Source of the DNA: Paenibacillus wynnii
GTDB taxonomy: Bacteria; Bacillota; Bacilli; Paenibacillales; Paenibacillaceae
Assembly (NCBI RefSeq): GCF_000757885.1
Contig: NZ_JQCR01000002.1
Coordinates: 1,054,001 to 1,118,000 of the forward strand
Direction: 5' to 3'
Length of the DNA stretch: 64,000 nt
The notes beneath the pieces were generated by a model that saw nothing but the letters and a program-made list of their open reading frames with translations, made no database searches and was not told the DNA's origin. This document shows positions 35,049 to 43,472 of this stretch, piece after piece. A program made the position numbers and the translations under genes. The stretch's first letter is position 1. Each line of letters opens with the position of its first letter.

Positions 35049-36824
35049 CTACAAGGTTATGACTTTTTCATAGCTATGAACAGTTCCTTTGGAGTCTGTA
35101 AATGTGATCACAGCCTTCCATTCTCCCTTTTCGGTAAAGTAACGGCCCGCTGCTCCATACGTATATTTGTCAAAGCCCTCATAACCGTAAGGGTCCGTTC
35201 CCCCGGTTCTAAACCTGAAGGGTACAGTTAACGTTATGTCCTGCTCACCGGAATGGCTGAGTTGAACGTCCACTCCGCTTGGAGCGCCCATTCCGCTTGG
35301 CAGCCACACATCCAGTTGAAGAGTTTGACCTATGTCCTCCTTAAAATTTACTCTCATCGACATATGGGCCGACTCCCCCATAACATGCCAATAGACCGGG
35401 GCCGCAACCACAGCTTGTTCAGGTGGCGGAGTCGTAGAGAGCATACCTGCCAGAACAAATGCAGCGACAGCCAATATTATCTCCGTGCGAACATTTACAA
35501 TAAACCGCCTCGGAATCTCCTGTTCCTTATCGGCGGTGCTGATCTGCAGGATATTCTTCATACGCGGCAGTAACACCAGACGGTGGTAAGCTGCAATGAT
35601 CCATATGCATAGAACGATCGCTGACTTAGCCAGAATGATCCGCCCGTATTCACTATGCAACAGAGCATTCCAGCTGCCGAGTCTTAGCAAGGCAAGAAAA
35701 ACGCCGCTTAATGCTATTACGATCACAGATGGCAATGCTATAGCGGAAAAGCGTACTATCAGCCTGTTTAGCTGCTCATAACTCAATGCGGATTGCTTCC
35801 TGCTCTGAATAGCAGCCAGAATTCCGATTAATCCCCCAAACCAAACGGCAGCAGATCCAATGTGTAAGACCTGTGAGAGGACCGCATAAGTTACGCCACT
35901 CACCGCCCCATAAGCATGCCCGGTCAAAGGGAACAGCAGGATGATGACGAATATCGCAGATAATTTTATAACAAAAGCTAACCGTCCCTGACTCCGGGAT
36001 CCCAGAGTAGTTAATAGCAGAACTGCAGCAGCGGCAGGCCGGAGCCAGGAAGCAGCACCGACTAGTGTATCCGTCAGAATCTTCTGCCATAAGGTCCAGA
36101 AGGAACCTGTTCCCGGTCCGCTAAGCTGATCAGTAAGTAGGCCTGCCTGTAGAATTCCAGATAGTAAGAATAGGACGAATACCGCAATGTAAAGAACTCT
36201 CTCATTTCGCTTTGAGAATAATGGCGGCACCTCAACTTTGTAAATATTGCTCCATATTCCATATCGGAAAATAATAAAACCTGCGGCAGCGATGACAGCC
36301 AGTACTTCCATTACACGCAGCACAGGCATAAGTATACTGGAGGATTTAATAATTATGTCTGGTTCTATAACCTTGGGTGTGTTCGCCGGTGAAGGTGTAG
36401 TTGTAATACCAGCCGCTGCATCCGTAGGTTGCGTGCTTGCCACCGGAGTTGCCGTCGGCTTCACCGCAGCTACTGTGAATGTAAAAGAGCCCTCCACAAC
36501 ATGTGTATCCTCCGAGAGCACTTGGTATTTCACCGTGTAGGCGCCCCCCGAAAGTGTCGGGATTTGATAGATTAACCATTGGTCCGTTCCTGTGGTTAGC
36601 TTACCTGTAATAGGCTTGCCGGCGTCATCCTGCAAGATGATTTTGCTTAATTCAGCATTAAATCCTTCACTATACTGAATCTTGATCTCCAATGGGGAGT
36701 TCTGAAGCTTAGCATTTGCTGCAGGAACAGACTGTAGAACTTTTGCATGGGCACTAACCGGGGCCGGCAGCATAAACAGAACAATCACTAATACAATCAC
36801 AATATTATATATTCTTTGCTTCAC
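35049..36824 (-). CDS. ycnJ: Copper-uptake protein, CopC-CopD fusion (YcnJ-like)
   Basis: 591 aa, GTG start at 36824 with AGGGAGG upstream. The signal peptide ends PVSA, placing His26 of AHAKVLQSVPAANA at the mature N-terminus, the Cu(II) ligand of CopC domains; CopC runs to about 125. A Pro/Thr linker leads to the CopD membrane domain, eight or so TM helices from about 165 (WSNIYKVE, SQVLHIGSAAVWFGGLIG), then a C-terminal extracellular beta domain. Family role: copper acquisition. Ends at a single-gene unit; the terminator at 36944..37006 isolates it from the upstream operon. Confidence 0.88.
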   Translation of the reverse strand: MKQRIYNIVIVLVIVLFMLPAPVSAHAKVLQSVPAANAKLQNSPLEIKIQYSEGFNAELSKIILQDDAGKPITGKLTTGTDQWLIYQIPTLSGGAYTVKYQVLSEDTHVVEGSFTFTVAAVKPTATPVASTQPTDAAAGITTTPSPANTPKVIEPDIIIKSSSILMPVLRVMEVLAVIAAAGFIIFRYGIWSNIYKVEVPPLFSKRNERVLYIAVFVLFLLSGILQAGLLTDQLSGPGTGSFWTLWQKILTDTLVGAASWLRPAAAAVLLLTTLGSRSQGRLAFVIKLSAIFVIILLFPLTGHAYGAVSGVTYAVLSQVLHIGSAAVWFGGLIGILAAIQSRKQSALSYEQLNRLIVRFSAIALPSVIVIALSGVFLALLRLGSWNALLHSEYGRIILAKSAIVLCIWIIAAYHRLVLLPRMKNILQISTADKEQEIPRRFIVNVRTEIILAVAAFVLAGMLSTTPPPEQAVVAAPVYWHVMGESAHMSMRVNFKEDIGQTLQLDVWLPSGMGAPSGVDVQLSHSGEQDITLTVPFRFRTGGTDPYGYEGFDKYTYGAAGRYFTEKGEWKAVITFTDSKGTVHSYEKVITL

Positions 36825-36943
36825 TTGAGTTCAGACCTCCCTAACCGTACCGTCACATTAACGATCCCTTACATGATAGGATAATTATAAATGACTTTAA
36901 TCACATTTAAGTGTGAATATTATGTGTCTCGGTCTTGCGTGCC

Positions 36944-37006
36944 AAAAAAACTCCTGTAAAGCTGCAGCAAATATCGGCGAATTAAGCCCTGCAGTTTTCA
37001 GGAGTG
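36944..37006 (-). terminator. Terminator of the 37-51 kb operon
   Basis: Minus strand ACTCCTGAAAACTGCAG pairs with CTGCAGCTTTACAGGAGT around a 20-base loop, followed by seven T. Ten bases after the 37016 stop. Confidence 0.85.
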
Positions 37007-37015
37007 AGTGTTTTA

Positions 37016-39949
37016 TTATTCAGCTGTAGCATCCGGGCTCGCACTAGCTTCCGGTGTTGCACTCGCATCAGGTTTTAGGGTTGCGTCAGGTTTTACGGTT
37101 CCGGCAACTTGGGGATCGGCAAAGAGCGTTAACGAGTAACCCTCTGCTTTAATCATATTCCCTTTTACTAAAGCCGCATTGGAATCTAACGTAACCTCAG
37201 CCCGGAAGGGGGAGCTTGCCAAAGTTACAGCGGTTGCCGTCGTAACGGGCTCCGTGGTAACAGCAGGTTCATTATCTTCTTCGGTATCACCAGCAGAAGG
37301 ACTTACCGAGGGAACCGTACAGGATTGCTTCAACACGGAAACCTTAAAGGACTCAGCGACCCCATTAGAAGATTCAACACTAATCTCGGTAGGGTTGAAT
37401 GCATCACAATCCTTAGCTTCGGCAAAGGTAAAGACTAACTGACTTTTCCCTACATTATTGCTACCGTTAGCACCCTTCAGATAGACAGCCGCAAGCGCCG
37501 AATCGGAACCTTGATCCTCATTACCTCCTACTGCTGTCGGCAGCGGTGTTGTTTCCGGAAGAGCCGTCTCCCCTTTAGATCCGAGGACACTGAATAAGAT
37601 AAGAGATACGATAATTATAATACCTATGAACGAGGTAAAGATCAGGAGCTGAAATCGACTGCGGCGTATCCACCGTGCCAGCGGCGAAGCCAATTGAACA
37701 CGGGCCTCATTATATACATTTTGCAGCGCAGGCCCTGCGGCTGCTACATAGTTTTTGCGGAAATCCTTATTCTTAAAGGCCTCACGGTCATGGCTCAATA
37801 AATACTTCAGAATCGCCTTTCGGTACCCCGGTTGAAGTCTCTTAGCAGACAGTGTGAACAACGGGTTACCTTGAGCCCAGGCTAGAAAACGGTAGATCCC
37901 TTCTTTGTCAGAACCTGCTTTACGCCGAATGAGATCAAGCAGTGCATCATAGTCCAGCGGTCCTCCCTCACGTTCACTGCCGTAATAGAAGGCCAGCGGA
38001 ATCTGATCAAAGGGCTCCACCTGAGTGGACTCCTTCAACCATCGGCGGCCCAGCAGCTGTACATCATCCAATTCCTGCGGTGTCAGCTGGGCAAAAATCT
38101 GCTCATTTGGGCCTTCTTCCCCAAACCAACGGTAAACGGCCCGCAGGACATTCGCTTTACGTTTACTTACATAATCGAGCGGCGGATGCCAATTCGCAAC
38201 CTCTTCAGGATATCGCACAAAGGAAATCTCTAGGAGCTGGTCCCGAGACATATCCTCCACGGACAAGGAATTTAGCAGAAAACGGTCTGCCGCTGCTGCC
38301 ATCAATTGCAATAGGGATAACGTTTCTGAGCTAATACCGGGTCCTTTGCGTCGGTCCTTCTCCGCCTTTAATACTTTTTCATGGATCGCCGCCACTGCAC
38401 CGACAGGGTCACTCTCCTGCTGAAGCTTCTCTAGTAAATAATCCCGCACCGCATCACGGAAAAAAGGCTGCTGGAGTGCCTCCGGAAGGAAGCGATCCCA
38501 ACGGGTCACGAAACTCATAATGTCCGCTGCCCGTCCTGTTGAGGCTAGACGCTGTTCGATATAAGGCTCAAACAAGGTTGTCCTAAAAATCGGCTGCGGA
38601 AGCAGTTTTGCAAAGAAGGCCCGGCTAAGTTCATCATTGCTCTCCACGATTTCATAGGCTGCACTGACCACGTCCTCACGGCCAGCGGCCTGACAGTTAA
38701 GCATTCCATTGATGAAGTAATCCACGATTTTGCCTTTATAGGTATGGCCTTTCAGCAGAAAGTAGGCTTTGAAGCTTTCCATGATAGCAGGAACAAGAAT
38801 CCCTTTTTGCCGGATAAGGTCAAATTCACGATCAAACCGTTCCAGGAACAAATCGTTCAACCTTACCTTGGAATCCAGTGCACCGTCAGATCTCAGATAG
38901 GATAAAATCCCGTTTAACACTATGCTTTTGTTATCCTCATATAGGTCTTCATTACCCTGCTCTATCTCATAAAAGACGGCTAATTCGTTGTAGACCGCTA
39001 GAGAGGTTAAGCGCTCCCCGCTCTCTCCTCTAAGCATCTCATCCGCAAACCTTCCAAAGTCCTCCAAAGCAGAGGCATTCCGTACCAGTGAGGTCCAGGC
39101 AAAATCGGCATAAGGCTGCCGCTGCTCCCCAAAATCTACATTGGCCGTCCGTCCGGACACCAGATCAAAAGTGAAGTCCTTCTCGATGCTTCGGTCTCCC
39201 TGGCGCAAGGAACCCTTCTCAACAAAGGTAAGATCTATATATTTACGGCTCTTAGGCTCATTGGCGTACGTAATTACACCCAGTCTGCGGCGGAATTCAT
39301 TAGGCAGTGCATGGAATAGAATTTCCGTAAGTTCTACGGCCCAAGTGGATAGCTCTTCAATAGGCACATCCAGCGAGATATATACTTTCTTTTTCCCTGC
39401 TACGGAGGTCATAAGAGCCTGAAGCATACCCTTAAATAAGGTTTCACCTATTCCCAGAAATTGCAGAACATCCAGTGGTTTACGTCTTCGTTCCGCATGA
39501 TGGACAGGGATTGCGCTCAGCTCCGGCAACACCGTACCCGGCTCCCCTACCAGTTCTCCTGCGAAGTCCGCATGCAGCCAATCCCCGTAGTACTGCAGGA
39601 TTTCATCTGCCCTTGTGGACGGGACCACGAAGTTATGGGCAAAAAAGGCGCTCCGCTGTCCGGTAAAATCCACAGCCTGATAGCGATTTCGCCCGATAAC
39701 GGTCTCCCCAGTTTCCGTATGAAAAAGATGCAATGCGGACGGGTATTGCGACTCGTCCTTTTCGCCTCTTGAGGCCAGTTCAACCGGTGCATCGTAGACG
39801 CAGAAAGGATGGAGAATTTTTTTGACAAAGTTGTTATCCAGGCTCTCAGACTTCGCTACCGTATCAAAGCCCTCCGCAGAACGATAAATCCCTCGCCGCT
39901 CGCGGGTATACATTTGCTGGGTGATCCCGGACCCTGAGGAAGTATTCAC
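37016..39949 (-). CDS. GTPase-associated protein (GAP1-like), membrane-anchored
   Basis: 977 aa, GTG start overlapping the stop of the GTPase gene (GTGA). A large soluble region of about 740 residues (QQMYTRERRGIYRSAEGF; FAHNFVVPSTRADEILQ; long helical segments), then one TM (LLIFTSFIGIIIIVSLILFSVLG, about 765-790), then an extracellular part rich in Ala/Ser/Pro. The N-terminal region resembles families I remember as GTPase-associated protein 1, encoded beside DO-GTPases; assignment is by resemblance and context. Last of seven genes in the operon. Enzymatic residues not identified. Confidence 0.65.
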   Translation of the reverse strand: MNTSSGSGITQQMYTRERRGIYRSAEGFDTVAKSESLDNNFVKKILHPFCVYDAPVELASRGEKDESQYPSALHLFHTETGETVIGRNRYQAVDFTGQRSAFFAHNFVVPSTRADEILQYYGDWLHADFAGELVGEPGTVLPELSAIPVHHAERRRKPLDVLQFLGIGETLFKGMLQALMTSVAGKKKVYISLDVPIEELSTWAVELTEILFHALPNEFRRRLGVITYANEPKSRKYIDLTFVEKGSLRQGDRSIEKDFTFDLVSGRTANVDFGEQRQPYADFAWTSLVRNASALEDFGRFADEMLRGESGERLTSLAVYNELAVFYEIEQGNEDLYEDNKSIVLNGILSYLRSDGALDSKVRLNDLFLERFDREFDLIRQKGILVPAIMESFKAYFLLKGHTYKGKIVDYFINGMLNCQAAGREDVVSAAYEIVESNDELSRAFFAKLLPQPIFRTTLFEPYIEQRLASTGRAADIMSFVTRWDRFLPEALQQPFFRDAVRDYLLEKLQQESDPVGAVAAIHEKVLKAEKDRRKGPGISSETLSLLQLMAAAADRFLLNSLSVEDMSRDQLLEISFVRYPEEVANWHPPLDYVSKRKANVLRAVYRWFGEEGPNEQIFAQLTPQELDDVQLLGRRWLKESTQVEPFDQIPLAFYYGSEREGGPLDYDALLDLIRRKAGSDKEGIYRFLAWAQGNPLFTLSAKRLQPGYRKAILKYLLSHDREAFKNKDFRKNYVAAAGPALQNVYNEARVQLASPLARWIRRSRFQLLIFTSFIGIIIIVSLILFSVLGSKGETALPETTPLPTAVGGNEDQGSDSALAAVYLKGANGSNNVGKSQLVFTFAEAKDCDAFNPTEISVESSNGVAESFKVSVLKQSCTVPSVSPSAGDTEEDNEPAVTTEPVTTATAVTLASSPFRAEVTLDSNAALVKGNMIKAEGYSLTLFADPQVAGTVKPDATLKPDASATPEASASPDATAE

Positions 39950-41208
39950 GGACCGTCGCTCCCCTCAATAAAACCAAGCTTGTGCAGCAGCCAAATGAAC
40001 GGCTCATCCACACGAATGGGACTGACAACACCCTCAATCTTTTGATTCACGGGATTGCTGCCCAGTGCAGATACGGCGAAATATCCGGTATTGGAAAAAT
40101 ACACATCCATCGTATCCTTGAAGGGACGATCCACTTTCCCGATAAATCGGCGGATTTCACCGTCAATATTATGGAACTCGTCTAAGTTAATCGTCTTGCG
40201 GTGCACATAGTTGTTGAACACATTACTGTTCGATTTAATATAGTCGCCTTCCTCATCCTTGAGAGAATGCAACATATCGCTTTTGGCGAGAACAACGGCT
40301 GTAGGGATATCGGTCTTGCTTTTCTCCTGATAGGCGATAAAATCACCGAACATGGTCAGCACCACATCACGCGGCTCATCATACTGCGATACCCATTCAC
40401 CGGGACGATCCCCGAGATTAATGTGGATTTTCTCCCGAATGGAACGGATTTGCAGCGGGTCTACCATGAACAGGATACCTGCGGAGTTCTTGATATGCTG
40501 GCCGTGCAGTCCGAGATAATCCTGATCGACCATCCCTTCCCCAGCCACATCGAAAAAGACGAGCGTCAGCGGCGGCTTCTCCTCATCCTTGAACACAAAT
40601 TGAAAAATAAACGGCTCCTGCATTCTCTCCTTCTGCGTGGAAGCCAGCAAATCTCCGCGTTCGAACAACGGCTCTTCGTAGAGCGTCCGGAACTTGCGGC
40701 TGATCTCGGCATTCAGCGGCATGCAGGCAGCATCAAAATGACCGGCTGTTGTATGCTGCAGCGTATGAATCAAAGAGGTCATATACACCGACTTACCCAC
40801 TTGGGAAGCCCCGATAATAGAGATAATATTGCTCGGCACCTTACCAGCTGTAATCGGCAGTTCATTATGACAGGACGGGCATAGCCGTCTGCGCGTAAGC
40901 ACCCCGTAGCGGTCTGTAAGTCCGGTGAGTACATGATCTGTGAAATGGTGATGCTCCTCCGGGATATCGACAGGTTTAATAATTGCTTCAATATCGTCCA
41001 CTGAATCCAGGCCAAACCGTTCCCGGTATTTGTTCAGGGCATCATCTTCACCCAGCGCATAATTCTCATCGTCCTCCCGGCTGTGCATAGCCCGAAACAC
41101 AACCTCCTCGGGTGAAAACTTGCTGAAACAATAGGGACATACAATATCGTAAAAAAGCGGACGCGGCGCCGGTTGAGCTTTCTTCATAAAGCGGCTAAAA
41201 AATGACAT
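39946..41208 (-). CDS. Zinc-ribbon double-GTPase family protein
   Basis: 420 aa from ATG 41208 with AAGGAGG; frame opens two codons earlier. N-terminal split zinc ribbon (CPYC at 24-27 and CPSC at 110-113), then a P-loop GTPase: G1 GASQVGKS (133-140), G3 DVAGEG (220-225), G4 LAKSD (307-311). This matches the DO-GTPase type of comparative-genomics work, which accompanies GAP1-like proteins. Acts as a soluble NTP switch, probably with the GAP1-like product of the next gene (four-base overlap). Array D lies upstream, between it and the rest of the operon. Confidence 0.82.
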   Translation of the reverse strand: MSFFSRFMKKAQPAPRPLFYDIVCPYCFSKFSPEEVVFRAMHSREDDENYALGEDDALNKYRERFGLDSVDDIEAIIKPVDIPEEHHHFTDHVLTGLTDRYGVLTRRRLCPSCHNELPITAGKVPSNIISIIGASQVGKSVYMTSLIHTLQHTTAGHFDAACMPLNAEISRKFRTLYEEPLFERGDLLASTQKERMQEPFIFQFVFKDEEKPPLTLVFFDVAGEGMVDQDYLGLHGQHIKNSAGILFMVDPLQIRSIREKIHINLGDRPGEWVSQYDEPRDVVLTMFGDFIAYQEKSKTDIPTAVVLAKSDMLHSLKDEEGDYIKSNSNVFNNYVHRKTINLDEFHNIDGEIRRFIGKVDRPFKDTMDVYFSNTGYFAVSALGSNPVNQKIEGVVSPIRVDEPFIWLLHKLGFIEGSDGP

Positions 41209-41280
41209 GTTCATTCCTCCTTAAACCATACTTCGTAGCGTACTTCCCGACATCATATAATCCTCTGCTGAAAATAATAA

Positions 41281-41470
41281 TATAGCTGCATTTTGTGCAA
41301 TTATTTCGGAACAGAAGTTAGCATCCAGCCATATAATTGCACTTTGTGCAGTTATAATTGGGTTCAACAAGTGTTAATGCAGATTTCCGAGAAAATAAGT
41401 GTACAACATGCAACTAAGTGATCTTTTTAGAGGAAAGGGAGCTTTTTAGTTGTACATCATGCAATTAAAC
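41281..41470. repeat. Palindrome array D (four 26-bp motifs)
   Basis: Motif starts at 41281, 41332, 41394 and 41445: spacing 51, 62 and 51 bp. Uniquely, this array sits inside an operon, between the 41500..42135 gene and the GTPase gene, all on the minus strand, so it would be transcribed and lie in an mRNA. Confidence 0.85.
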
Positions 41471-41499
41471 CGGTCATTTCCCCGAAACACTGTCCCGAC

Positions 41500-42135
41500 T
41501 CACTCCGGAACCAGCTCATAATAAAGTCCGTACTTGCGCCCATCTGTGAAAAAGATACGCACAAAGTCATCCTTGCCAATCTCAATAGGCGGCAGAACGT
41601 TTCGTCCGGCTGCAAAATCCTGCACAAAAGGGAAGAGGACGCCGTCGTCTTTACCCGCTGGATAGCCGCCCCGCTTTTTGACATAGCAGAGGACATCTCT
41701 CACCACAGGCACTTCCGCCGTAATCGCCATATGTACAGTTTTGGCCTTCTGGAACAAACCCTTTTTATGGAGAGTGGAATAATAGATGCGTGCTTTGCCT
41801 GCACTGACGACAATACGATTGTCGCCCTCCGGCTGTCTCACCAATACAGTCTGTCCGCTCTCCCAGAGACGGGCGAATACCGTATAAGACACTAGACCAA
41901 TATCATCCAATCGGTCTCTATATCCGTTATTGGCTTTGTATTCTTCCCGCGTATATAGCTTTAGCCCGCCGGGCGGAAGTTCAGCATTCTCCGGCTCATC
42001 CGCAGCAGCTTTATGAATACAGACCGCCTGCACACCGTCCGGCCAACGCCATCTTAATGTGCAGAAACGATCCTCCACCCTGGAAGTTACGTCACTGATT
42101 ACCGGCGTAGAGCCATCCTTCTCGGTGTACCTCAT
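41500..42135 (-). CDS. Hypothetical beta-rich protein of the GTPase/tubulin cluster
   Basis: 211 aa, ATG 42135 with AAAGGAG upstream. No signal or TM. The N-terminal part looks like a fibronectin-type beta sandwich (CTLRWRWPDGVQAVCIHK, LYTREEYKANNGYRD, VSYTVFARLWESGQTVLV); the second half has further strands (DDFVRIFFTDGRKYGLYYELVPE). No family recognised. Immediately downstream of the vWA gene (24 bases), so part of the same system. Confidence 0.7.
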   Translation of the reverse strand: MRYTEKDGSTPVISDVTSRVEDRFCTLRWRWPDGVQAVCIHKAAADEPENAELPPGGLKLYTREEYKANNGYRDRLDDIGLVSYTVFARLWESGQTVLVRQPEGDNRIVVSAGKARIYYSTLHKKGLFQKAKTVHMAITAEVPVVRDVLCYVKKRGGYPAGKDDGVLFPFVQDFAAGRNVLPPIEIGKDDFVRIFFTDGRKYGLYYELVPE

Positions 42136-42159
42136 GTCTATAATCTCCTTTCAACTCTA

Positions 42160-43437
42160 CTAGAATCCTTTACTGCTCCGATCTCTGCGCGGATTAGGGA
42201 AATGATCGGATGCTGGTGCTTTAGAGGGTACTCCCTTTTGACCCCTACGAGATATTCTACCTTCCCCTATGGGAACAACAACGGTGAACAATGCAATAAT
42301 TCCAGCTAATATAAGAACGGCAATCAAACGTATGATTCCGTTGAGAAATGAATGTCCGCTCAGTCCGAATTCAAGAATCAGACCGGCGATTAGACCGGAT
42401 ACTGCACCGCCTAATCCAAAGCTTTTGGCGAGATAGCGGTTGTCGAACATGATTCCCAAACCGAGTCCAAGCGCTGCCCCAATTATCAGAAGTGACAAGA
42501 TACGTACTGCAGCATAGTAAGGACTATCTGCTGTTACATCAGTTCGCTCTGTAAGAAGCGTCCGGTCACCCAAACGTTCATAGATTTGTTGGAATACATC
42601 TCCTAGAAGATTGGCATCCGTAACATCATAATATTGTCCGCCGGTTGTTGTGGCGATATCCTGCAGCAGGTAAGATCCTGACGGATCATCCAGCCCTAGA
42701 CCGATCGTATTCACCTTTACCCCACGGTCCAAATAATTCTGTAATTCCCGCGAGGTATCGAATTCACTGAACCCGTCCGACAACAGGATCACCATAGCCC
42801 CCCGGTCTGCTGCTTCATCGCCGTTAATAACACTCATCGCTTCCGAAAGGGCGCCGCTAATATTCGTGCCGCCCTCTGTTGTTTGCAAACTGGCAATGGC
42901 AGAGGTTACCCGATCAATATCTGCCGGGTTCGCCAATGAAGTCATTGGCTGAGCTACACTCGCAACGTCGCTGAAGGTCAGGACAGCCACCTGATTATCC
43001 TTGTCCATACGTTTCACCAGAGCTTGCGCTGCCGTATAACGGCTGTTATTGGGATCACTCTGCATCATACTGCCGGAATCATCAATAACCAGAACCACAT
43101 CCTTGACCGGCTTGGCACCCCCGAAGTTCAGCTCATAGACGAATTCAGTTACCGCACCGACGCCAAACAGCAGAACCAACATAATCGGCAGAAGCTTCCA
43201 AGATAAGCCTAGATATCTCTGTTTCCATGAGGCTCCATTCAATCGGGGTGATACCATTTCCGCTATCAGACAGCCTAGCCCGACACCCAAACCGACCACT
43301 GCAAAGTAAAGACCGACAAGGAGAATCGAGGGGATCTCATCGAGCCAACGGGTCAAGAGAATTTCTCCAATTACAAATGCGATCCCGCCTCCGATTAGAC
43401 TAAAAAAGAGCAGAAGGAGATTGATCTTTCGCTGCAT
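42160..43437 (-). CDS. Membrane protein with von Willebrand factor A domain
   Basis: 425 aa from ATG 43437 with AAAGGA upstream. Three N-terminal TM helices (about 5-27, 37-60, 83-101), a vWA domain (about 112-290) with a complete MIDAS: DDSGSM (119-123), the TNISGAL Thr and LLSDGF Asp; then four C-terminal TM helices and a basic tail. It should bind a divalent cation and a protein partner. Whether the vWA faces in or out depends on topology; three preceding helices suggest outside if the N-terminus is inside. Member of the 37-51 kb operon. Confidence 0.82.
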   Translation of the reverse strand: MQRKINLLLLFFSLIGGGIAFVIGEILLTRWLDEIPSILLVGLYFAVVGLGVGLGCLIAEMVSPRLNGASWKQRYLGLSWKLLPIMLVLLFGVGAVTEFVYELNFGGAKPVKDVVLVIDDSGSMMQSDPNNSRYTAAQALVKRMDKDNQVAVLTFSDVASVAQPMTSLANPADIDRVTSAIASLQTTEGGTNISGALSEAMSVINGDEAADRGAMVILLSDGFSEFDTSRELQNYLDRGVKVNTIGLGLDDPSGSYLLQDIATTTGGQYYDVTDANLLGDVFQQIYERLGDRTLLTERTDVTADSPYYAAVRILSLLIIGAALGLGLGIMFDNRYLAKSFGLGGAVSGLIAGLILEFGLSGHSFLNGIIRLIAVLILAGIIALFTVVVPIGEGRISRRGQKGVPSKAPASDHFPNPRRDRSSKGF

Positions 43438-43472
43438 ATTCACTCATCCTTTCCGTAACATTCACTTGCCCC

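Noticed and set aside
40201..40884. 227-codon plus-strand frame opposite the GTPase gene
   Set aside because: Antisense of the P-loop protein; the composition (His/Arg/Ile-rich) is typical of complementary-strand translation.
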